DNA of 27,550 bases from a virus, in IMG/VR virus record IMGVR_UViG_3300042991_001047, positions 1-27,550 of that record. The stretch is one strand, 5' to 3'. Each line of letters starts with the position of its first letter. Positions within the stretch are counted from its first letter, which is position 1. Positions 23,601 through 27,550 of this stretch are shown piece after piece. A program made the translations under genes and the position numbers. The notes under the pieces were generated by a model. The model did no database searches, was not told the DNA's origin, and worked only from the letters and a program-made list of their open reading frames with translations.

Positions 23601-23704
23601 GTTCGTCGTGGGACGGTAGTAAATGGATCTGCAAATTGCCGGATGGTACGCAGCTGGAATGGGCCGCCGACGGCCAGCCGGTATACGCCCGACGATGGAA
23701 ATAA
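20609..23704 (+). CDS. Tail-tip/central fibre protein with C-terminal lectin-like domain
   Basis: A 1031-residue protein coupled to the tape measure gene. The first 460 or so residues look like a baseplate hub or tail-tip protein (FDGTSMDVSDLVRTYEP opening, a GYEWRMDEYSRVVLVRW segment, an IGSITSITDPYSG segment). About 480-640 resembles a fibronectin-type or linker region. About 747-930 resembles a concanavalin/LamG-like jelly roll (IFHLDGDILDQSGASWW, HWWVDLWVRTTG, GWVHVALGHSQV). A short C-terminal region follows with SWDGSKWICKLPDGTQLEW. It probably closes the tail tip and touches the host surface. Domain limits are by eye. Confidence 0.72.
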   Translation: MTIPTLVLTMIFDGTSMDVSDLVRTYEPTDRAMSEDFGHAISSRSIVLIYSSHVAALLASSVEIRVIATLDGIRDFTGRVTPSASITSRGAALSDTPDIDDIPIVAEDLSSLLDREITSDDNIALENFTVCDPANPASSLVHYLCALSGASTAIIDGINVTLRGFAIESGTVGSHLSTLLGEYGYEWRMDEYSRVVLVRWLFTAPSPTATLDENTIIGDLRAERLAIETDAVEVSWTALKDRSGALVYMADLPFGDDNRRSGWPIQPGYLYPEEANTAETWWTYDDVALASRIDARGSVIKESDFTGLVLTKNHTVEQKIDAGIALEFAEFQNKRARIGYQCTAAEPALIFYCNILADVVYRGAQTVERAEIAPNPKSVERYDSLYINDQSHAQALCMARAGRLRSAAWRYTCRSEIQYPIGSITSITDPYSGVSAIAIIIELCRDLETGIITYKAVGLPNVGIAVGTMETQILVAPASSGSVPEIQLERCPTFTQIQTGYNVSGGTTTPAVPTLKTGPGPQAVYITIDRQSNLTNYSHDELQVTDNPAADWYALRMDGGDWKGGVGAVTAAPSLFTVHANVPLVATVDPASGETTYSARQLWYRARRCTRAGVRSEWCQAVEGVAAPSDGSSIAEASISASKLQTGVFEAVVAAIRDSLTIDADLGFAAENEDGNERTQFNELSMSFQRLVGSIWQNIVRIGLDGLQSQIVHSSGALVLTNNGMSGATGRRANGTDIGIPFPSAGARIFHLDGDILDQSGASWWAVSGAAPSYDTADVAIAATSPFSTEAGALAGGVSLSKSAGSYLLGHWWVDLWVRTTGLDEAYDIVAVGNATTNLGVRRVLAPSFWAQYNRPKAYADSGYFGPETDIANIEATWAIDGTNFSQPVDIDESGWVHVALGHSQVANAAYVVVGGYLLVIPGWAGIFGAAVMDIVINPDLRGMKIDEIMVDTTTAIDTTAVFASNNNRIPWAALDYADKPFVLDIANPDGVSQNLVRSSWDGSKWICKLPDGTQLEWAADGQPVYARRWK

Positions 23705-23716
23705 GGAGCGCGAGCA

Positions 23717-24286
23717 ATGTTTGATTTTACTGCCATCAAGAAGCCACAAGACTACGGCGACGGCAAGGGCACCATACTTGGGCGCCCGCTGTCCCCCGCA
23801 GAAGTGCACGGAAACTTTGTCGTATGTGGTCAGGGTGTTGTGGATCATGAAGGGCAAAACATAACGGCTGAAAACTCCGTGCATGGTATCCTGCAGGCGC
23901 ACGGCGGTGGCTTTGACGCCGACACACTGGACGGCCTTCACGCGTCAGAACTTACCCGTGCGGCAATAGCCGAGGAAATATCCACTGCGTCCTTGACGCT
24001 GTCGGCGGCCGTAACAACAGCGTCGTGGGCTTCGCTCGGCGTCGCCGACGGGACGTTCCGTGCGCTGTGCCAGCCGCGCGGCGGCAACACGCGCCATCTT
24101 GCCCACATCGCGCTCGAGCCGGGACCCGCGTCGCTCGCCGCCAGAGTGTACAGCTTTCCCCCCAACGGTGGCCTGCCGGAACCGGGAGTACCGGTCGCAA
24201 AACTGGGTAGCAACCAGCTTGGAGCAGCTCATCTTGGAGCGCCGGAAAGCATCGTCATCGATCTATTTTTAAGGAGGTTGCCATGA
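23717..24286 (+). CDS. Tail fibre protein
   Basis: A 189-residue protein after the tail-tip gene. It contains GGGFDADTLDGLHASEL (about residues 56-72), a motif seen repeatedly in phage tail fibres and fibre-associated proteins. The N-terminus (FTAIKKPQDYGDGKGTILGRPLSPAEVHGNF) may attach to the tail tip. An aaggag sequence lies upstream of the ATG. Its stop overlaps the next start (ATGA). Confidence 0.65.
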   Translation: MFDFTAIKKPQDYGDGKGTILGRPLSPAEVHGNFVVCGQGVVDHEGQNITAENSVHGILQAHGGGFDADTLDGLHASELTRAAIAEEISTASLTLSAAVTTASWASLGVADGTFRALCQPRGGNTRHLAHIALEPGPASLAARVYSFPPNGGLPEPGVPVAKLGSNQLGAAHLGAPESIVIDLFLRRLP

Positions 24287-24555
24287 TAGGCATACCATCG
24301 AACCTGCAGTCCCGTGCCGACTGGCTCAACGCGTACCAGTACGCGCAGGACCATCCGCAAGCCAGGCCAACACTCAAGGCAAGACTTGAAGCCCTCAAGG
24401 CGTCTGGCACCATGAAGGTGTTGCGCCCGGGTGTCGCAAAACCGCCGGAGGAACAGACGCCTGATGATTATGAAGACGTTCTGGACCCCGCGTCCCCGCT
24501 GGTTCTGTCGGGCCTCTTGCTGACAGAAATCGAAACCATGATCAGGGCGCTGTAA
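24283..24555 (+). CDS. Small hypothetical protein of the fibre region
   Basis: A 90-residue protein with an excellent aaggagg and an ATGA overlap with the fibre gene. The first 45 residues are helical and basic (ADWLNAYQYAQDHPQARPTLKARLEALKAS). A Pro-rich linker follows, then a hydrophobic helix (SGLLLTEIETMIRAL). It lies directly before the DGR target gene and could be an adaptor or chaperone for fibre assembly; that is inferred. Confidence 0.55.
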   Translation: MIGIPSNLQSRADWLNAYQYAQDHPQARPTLKARLEALKASGTMKVLRPGVAKPPEEQTPDDYEDVLDPASPLVLSGLLLTEIETMIRAL

Positions 24556-24564
24556 GGAGAACTC

Positions 24565-25755
24565 ATGCTGTACAGAGTAAAAGACGCCATCGACGACGCA
24601 TCCGCGGCCACCCTTGCCAGGCTGGCCGACATCAAAGCGTCGGATCAGACCATACTGGCAAAGAAAAACCCGTTTGCGTATGCGGAAGACATTCTTACCG
24701 TCGCGGCCGGGACCATGATCCCGCTGGAGAACGGAACGTGGAAGCCGTTCGTGGTCCCCGCCGGCATCGAACTGACCGTAGAGCATCTGGATACGGCCGG
24801 AGCTTTCGCGGTCGGCAAGGACTACTATGTCTACGTCTGTGACGACGGGCTTGATGGTGTTTTGCTGATCAGCGAGAACGCCACGTATCCAGCCGGCTAC
24901 ACCGCCGTCAGCTCGCGCAAAATCGGCGGCTTCCACTTCGGCTACATCCGCAAGGTCAGCAGCGATGGCCTGTGGGTTCCCATCGACTCCGAGGGCACCA
25001 GGTTCGGCGCCGGACCGGTCGGCTGGAAGGACAACGTGACCACCGGGATCGTTCCGAACTCCGTGTGGGATCTCGTGAACCGGCCCAAGTGCAGCCCCGA
25101 GGGTATGGTCAAGGTCGGCCACATCTGGGTGGACATCTACATGGCCAGCGCGGCCGAGTCCATCACCATGGAGGGCGGAACGAACGGACTTCACGTCGCG
25201 TCCGGCCGCTTGCAGTCGAAGTACGGCCAGGTCCCGGTTTCCGGCTCGGAAGGCCTGAACTGGTACGGCTTCAACGAGCTGGCCACCCGCTCGAACAAGC
25301 GGCTCCTGTCCTACGGCGAATGGGTCAAGTCGGCCTACGGCAACCCGCAGGGCCTCGACGGAGCCGACACCTACGGGTGGACGAAGACGACCAACTCCGC
25401 GCGCGCGCGCACCGGATGCCGAGTCAACGCGTCCACCGGAGAGCACGACGCGGCCGCCGGGATCAAGCCCGCCGCCATCAGCGCCTTCAACATCGTCGAC
25501 GCGGTCGGGAATCTCTACGAGTGGCTGGACGAGCTGTCCAACCGGCACGACTCCACGGCGTTCGCCTGGCAGGACGTTCTCGGCTCCGGGAAGGGGCAGG
25601 CGTACCTCCCCAACAACGTCGGCATGGTCGCGTATATCGCTGGCGCGCACTGCAATGAGGGCGTCCACGCGGGTCCCCGTGCCGTCGGCGTGGTCAACTG
25701 CCCGTGGAGCGTGGGCGCGCTCATCGGGTCGCGCCTGGCCTGTGACAATCTGTAA
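24565..25755 (+). CDS. DGR variable protein: receptor-binding tail fibre with C-type-lectin-like fold
   Basis: A 396-residue protein with aaggag before the ATG. Residues 1-160 are an N-terminal fibre/attachment part. From about residue 165 the sequence has the formylglycine-generating-enzyme/C-type-lectin look of DGR targets: MVKVGHIWVDIYMAS, LNWYGFNELATRSNKRLLSYGEWVKSAYG, SAFNIVDAVGNLYEWLDEL. It ends in the variable region GAHCNEGVHAGPRAV...SRLACDNL. Residues 362, 363, 375, 377, 379, 382, 384, 385, 386 and 394 differ from the template-encoded ones. It would sit at the tail tip and bind the host receptor, with binding specificity diversified by the retroelement downstream, like Mtd of BPP-1. 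Confidence 0.9.
   Translation: MLYRVKDAIDDASAATLARLADIKASDQTILAKKNPFAYAEDILTVAAGTMIPLENGTWKPFVVPAGIELTVEHLDTAGAFAVGKDYYVYVCDDGLDGVLLISENATYPAGYTAVSSRKIGGFHFGYIRKVSSDGLWVPIDSEGTRFGAGPVGWKDNVTTGIVPNSVWDLVNRPKCSPEGMVKVGHIWVDIYMASAAESITMEGGTNGLHVASGRLQSKYGQVPVSGSEGLNWYGFNELATRSNKRLLSYGEWVKSAYGNPQGLDGADTYGWTKTTNSARARTGCRVNASTGEHDAAAGIKPAAISAFNIVDAVGNLYEWLDELSNRHDSTAFAWQDVLGSGKGQAYLPNNVGMVAYIAGAHCNEGVHAGPRAVGVVNCPWSVGALIGSRLACDNL
25639..25750 (+). repeat. DGR variable repeat (VR)
   Basis: 112 bases at the 3' end of the variable protein gene align without gaps to the TR at 26121-26232: 98 identical, 14 different. Twelve of the differences are at TR adenines (25648, 25687, 25688, 25693, 25694, 25700, 25709, 25714, 25715, 25717, 25720, 25721). 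Two are G to C (25653, 25746). The 22 bases from 25724 to 25745 are identical to TR and free of changes, the expected initiation-of-mutagenic-homing segment; the G/C difference at 25746 fits an IMH/IMH* mismatch. Confidence 0.95.
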
Positions 25756-25766
25756 TCTGTAATCTG
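25747..25766 (+). repeat. Tandem 7-bp repeat at the VR 3' boundary
   Basis: The unit aatctgt occurs twice (25747-25753, 25754-25760), followed by aatctg (25761-25766). It starts inside the VR end, includes the stop codon of the variable protein and runs into the ribosome-binding site of avd. It may reflect slippage during repair at the homing end, or chance. Confidence 0.6.
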
Positions 25767-25776
25767 GAGATCTGTC

Positions 25777-26115
25777 TTGTCTGGTACACGTGGATTTGTC
25801 TTGTGGCAAAAGGCCGAGGATTTTACTGAATATCTGTTCCCGATAATCGACCGATTCCCGAAGCATGAGAAATTTGCTCTGTGCAGTCAGATCAAAAACA
25901 CGTGCTACGAGATCCTTAAGCTGATCATCCGGACGAACAAGTCGAGGCAAAAAGCTCCGGGGCTGTACGAGATCGACACTCAGCTGGAAATGCTGCGGTG
26001 GCTGATCCGGCACAGCCTCCGGAGGAAATATCTCAGCCACCAAAGCTATGAAACAGCTGCGAAGATGGTGGATGAGCTGGGCCGCATCATAGGCGGTCTA
26101 CTAAAAGGAGTGTGA
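25777..26115 (+). CDS. avd: DGR accessory variability determinant (Avd)
   Basis: A 112-residue basic, all-helical protein between VR and TR, the standard location for avd. The segments FPKHEKFALCSQIKNTCYEILKLIIRTNK and IDTQLEMLRWLIRHSLRRKYLSHQSYETAAKMVDELGRIIGGLLK match the Avd/four-helix-bundle (S23-like) pattern. In BPP-1, Avd forms a pentamer that binds the reverse transcriptase and the template RNA and is essential for mutagenic cDNA synthesis. It starts with TTG at 25777, with GGAG seven bases upstream. It ends five bases before TR, so its 3' end is probably part of the template RNA. Confidence 0.9.
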   Translation: MSGTRGFVLWQKAEDFTEYLFPIIDRFPKHEKFALCSQIKNTCYEILKLIIRTNKSRQKAPGLYEIDTQLEMLRWLIRHSLRRKYLSHQSYETAAKMVDELGRIIGGLLKGV

Positions 26116-26120
26116 TGCAA

Positions 26121-26232
26121 GCTGGCGCGAACTGGAATGAGGGCGTCCACGCGGGTCCCCGTGCCGTCAACGTGAACAACTACCCGTGGAACGTGAACAC
26201 GAACATCGGGTCGCGCCTGGCCTGTGAGAATC
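26121..26232 (+). repeat. DGR template repeat (TR)
   Basis: This 112-base template is non-coding here but matches VR. It contains 24 adenines, mostly clustered in AAC codon-equivalents (seven AAC aligned to codons of VR), the usual design that lets A-mutagenesis sample many amino acids without making stops. Twelve of the 24 adenines are substituted in the present VR. It lies between avd and the reverse transcriptase and would be transcribed as part of the avd-TR-spacer RNA. Confidence 0.95.
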
Positions 26233-26354
26233 GATTAAAACCAGACGACATGGCATTACGGTGCCGGTCGCAGTGACAGATTGTCAGATCATTACTCCTT
26301 GCCGTAAGGCAGAACTATGTTGGCGCCCCGCCTGCGGGCTGGGCGCTCTTTTTT
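26233..26354 (+). ncRNA. Structured TR-RT spacer of the DGR RNA, ending in a terminator-like hairpin
   Basis: The spacer after TR contains TGACA-GAT-TGTCA (26274-26286), TGCC-GTAA-GGCA with a GNRA-type loop (26300-26311), and a larger hairpin with outer stem GCGCCC/GGGCGC (26323-26328 and 26341-26346) and inner GCC/GGC, followed by a T-run (26349-26354). In BPP-1 the spacer downstream of TR is structured and needed for cDNA priming. The last hairpin looks like an intrinsic terminator that could define the RNA 3' end. Confidence 0.55.
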
Positions 26355-26373
26355 CATCAAGGGGGTGTTTCTC

Positions 26374-27372
26374 GTGTTCGAGCGGGTATACGACTACCGC
26401 AATCTCTATGAGGCGTACATCAAGGCCAGGAAGCAAAAGCGCTACCGTGGCGAGGTCCTACAGTTCTCGTATGCCCTTGAAGAAAACCTCATCGCGCTAC
26501 AGAACGAACTGATATGGAAGACGTACAAGGTTGGCGCCTATCGCCCCTTCGTGATCTACGAGCCGAAGAAAAGGCAGATCGTAGCGCTTCCCTTCCGCGA
26601 CCGCGTCGTCCAGCACGCGTTGAACGCTGTCATTGAGCCGATATTCGAGCGGCGCATGATCCATGATTCCTACGCCTGCAGGTTGGGCAAGGGCACGCAT
26701 CAAGCGGCCCGGCGCGTGGCTTATTTCCTTGGCAAACCAGGGAATTACTACTATCTGAAGGCGGACGTGAAGTCCTTTTTCGCCTCGGTTAACCGAACTA
26801 TCCTCCGGTCGATCCTCGCGAAGCGAATCGGGGATGAAGGCCTCATGTGGCTTATAGACGAGGTTCTGAACAGCACGCCAGGGGCAGGGCTTCCAATTGG
26901 AAACCTTATGAGCCAGCTTTTCGCCAACGTCTACCTGCACGAGCTTGACCACTACATCAAGAACGTTCGCGGGGTGAAGTTCTATGTTCGCTATATGGAC
27001 GATTTCCTCATCCTGCACGAGAGCAAGACCTTTCTTTGGAGTCTTCTGGCCGACATCGAGGAGCTTCTGCGGACGCGCCTGGCTCTCACGCTGAACGCGA
27101 AGACTAGGATCGGAAAGACATCGGAGGGGATCGAGTTCGTCGGCTATCGAATATGGAGCAGGAACAAGCTCATCAAGAAGCAGTCCCTGGATCGTATGCG
27201 CAAAAAGGCGCGCGCATGGCGCCATGGAAAGATCAGCGACGGCCGCTTTCTGGCTTCGCTCGGCTCATGGATTGGCCACTCCGCAGACACCGCAAGTCAC
27301 CAGGCCGTCGAGAAGATCATGCTGGACAGCCTGCACCATCTGGCGCAATCACGGCATTCTATCGACACGTAA
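26374..27372 (+). CDS. DGR reverse transcriptase
   Basis: A 332-residue reverse transcriptase. The catalytic Asp of motif A is D131 in LKADVKSFF. GLPIGNLMSQ (residues 172-181) is the DGR-type domain-4 motif ending in SQ. YMDD (207-210) supplies the other two catalytic acids. FVGYRIW near 265 is the domain-7 element. There is no endonuclease or maturase domain. Of the in-frame starts, GTG 26374 is preferred: AAGGGG lies nine bases upstream and the protein then begins at the conserved FERVYDYRNLYEAY. ATG 26317 falls within the terminator-like hairpin. It would copy TR RNA with errors at adenines, together with Avd. Confidence 0.93.
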   Translation: MFERVYDYRNLYEAYIKARKQKRYRGEVLQFSYALEENLIALQNELIWKTYKVGAYRPFVIYEPKKRQIVALPFRDRVVQHALNAVIEPIFERRMIHDSYACRLGKGTHQAARRVAYFLGKPGNYYYLKADVKSFFASVNRTILRSILAKRIGDEGLMWLIDEVLNSTPGAGLPIGNLMSQLFANVYLHELDHYIKNVRGVKFYVRYMDDFLILHESKTFLWSLLADIEELLRTRLALTLNAKTRIGKTSEGIEFVGYRIWSRNKLIKKQSLDRMRKKARAWRHGKISDGRFLASLGSWIGHSADTASHQAVEKIMLDSLHHLAQSRHSIDT

Positions 27373-27380
27373 AACCACTG

Positions 27381-27406
27381 AAAACCCTGGTAAAACACGG
27401 TTTTTT
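27381..27406 (+). terminator. Weak terminator-like hairpin after the reverse transcriptase
   Basis: AAAACC (27381-27386) can pair with GGTTTT (27399-27404) and the T-run continues to 27406. The stem is AU-rich and weak. Runs of A recur at about ten-base intervals just upstream (27371, 27381, 27392), which may bend the DNA instead, as expected near a transposon end. Confidence 0.35.
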
Positions 27407-27432
27407 CTCAATTTAGATGATTTATTTTCTCA
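27401..27432 (+). mobile_element. Candidate right end of the Mu-like element with two transposase-site-like repeats
   Basis: TNTTTTCTCAA occurs at 27401-27411 and 27423-27433, exactly 22 bases apart, the spacing of tandem MuA sites at Mu ends. The second copy gives a terminal CA at 27431-27432, as for TG...CA ended Mu-like elements. Phage genes stop just before and an unrelated coding fragment begins just after. The left end is not available for comparison. Confidence 0.4.
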
Positions 27433-27433
27433 A

Positions 27434-27550
27434 AATTGGCGCCAGGTTACAGCGCCGCACATCACCATCAACGATCCTGGCACCGACCTGAACGGTACCG
27501 TGACCTTCAGGGGATCCGTTGCCGACGGTTCCGGCGATGCGTTCATCACC
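27434..27550 (+). pseudogene. 5'-truncated fragment of a probable host surface protein gene (Ig-like domain), continues beyond the window
   Basis: One frame reads NWRQVTAPHITINDP, then GTDLNGTVTFRGSVADGSGDAFIT to the window edge, without any ATG, GTG or TTG start with a ribosome-binding site. The pattern P-x-I-T-I-x-x-P...L-x-G-T-V-T-F-x-G-x-V-A-D-G-x-G resembles bacterial Ig-like domains of extracellular proteins. It abuts the proposed phage end, so phage insertion may have cut this host gene. It could instead be a phage gene whose start I cannot see. Confidence 0.4.

Larger units (their letters stand above)
1..27432 (+). mobile_element. Mu-like transposable phage/prophage, left end outside the window
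   Basis: Gene content and order follow the Mu plan: DUF3164, GemA, lysis genes, small and large terminase, DUF935 portal, MuF protein, I-type protease, capsid, gp36/G-type connectors, tail genes. All are on one strand and many are coupled by ATGA overlaps. No transposase A/B, Gam or repressor is in the window, so the left end lies upstream. No sheath gene is seen, which points to a non-contractile tail. The right boundary at 27432 is inferred from a terminal CA preceded by repeated tttctcaa motifs and from the coding fragment that follows. The phage identity is well supported; the exact end is not. Confidence 0.85.

Noticed and set aside
25751-25830. A cruciform hairpin downstream of VR like that of BPP-1
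   Set aside because: I looked for a 7-10 bp GC-rich inverted repeat with a short loop and found only short palindromes (AGATCT, CACGTG), so none is claimed.
24229-26043. A 604-residue open frame on the minus strand opposite the fibre, variable protein and avd genes
   Set aside because: It is antisense to three well-supported genes, has low-complexity Arg/Gly/Val-rich composition, and arises from the high GC at third codon positions.
26317-26373. ATG 26317 as the reverse transcriptase start
   Set aside because: It lies in a terminator-like hairpin, the extra residues do not resemble RT, and a better ribosome-binding site precedes GTG 26374.
27153-27416. Open frame overlapping the end of the reverse transcriptase and running into the A/T-rich end
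   Set aside because: It overlaps the conserved RT C-terminus out of frame and has shadow-like composition.
1-27550. CRISPR array, rRNA genes or insertion sequences
   Set aside because: I saw no regularly spaced repeats, no rRNA-like sequence, and no IS transposase. The only reverse transcriptase has DGR motifs and a VR/TR pair, so it is not a group II intron or retron.

Overview
The window reads as most of a Mu-like (transposable) phage or prophage. Almost everything lies on the plus strand in tightly packed, mostly ATGA-coupled genes. The families recognised from the sequence are DUF3164, GemA, a DUF3486/gp27-type small terminase, a gp28-type large terminase, a DUF935 portal, a MuF/gp30 head protein, an I-type protease/scaffold and a major capsid protein. 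There is no tail sheath between the tail tube and the tape measure, so the tail is probably long and non-contractile, as in siphovirus relatives of Mu such as B3 and D3112. The transposition genes would lie left of the window. The host is GC-rich and cannot be named securely.

Layout. 27-2633: early/middle accessory genes. 2707-4791: lysis region (C39-like peptidase, holin-like protein, two overlapping spanin-like frames, a membrane coiled-coil protein, a winged-helix-like protein). 4796-9901: packaging and portal genes; the portal frame passes by a -1 shift at A AAA AAG into a MuF protein with a C-terminal HEVGH metallopeptidase domain. 9898-11095: more AT-rich cargo, namely a 52-residue gene coupled to the MuF gene, a terminator, a promoter, a radical-SAM gene and a second terminator. 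11144-15751: protease with an internal scaffold start, decoration protein, capsid and head-tail connectors. 15755-24555: tail tube, tail-assembly chaperones with a classic -1 frameshift (A AAA AAC), tape measure, tail-tip protein with a lectin-like C-terminus, and fibre proteins.

24565-27372 is a complete diversity-generating retroelement (DGR): variable fibre protein, VR, avd, TR and reverse transcriptase, in the order of Bordetella phage BPP-1. VR and TR (112 nt each) differ at 14 positions, 12 of them at TR adenines. The template RNA would be copied with errors at A and pasted into the 3' end of the fibre gene, which diversifies the receptor-binding surface.

A near-identical intergenic element (24 of 30 bases) lies upstream of the lysis operon and upstream of the protease operon. 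These are the positions of the Mu late promoters Plys and PI, so it is a candidate for this phage's own late-promoter signal. The right end of the phage probably lies near 27432: two tttctcaa motifs occur 22 bp apart, ending in CA. Beyond it is an Ig-like coding fragment without a start codon, probably an interrupted host surface-protein gene.
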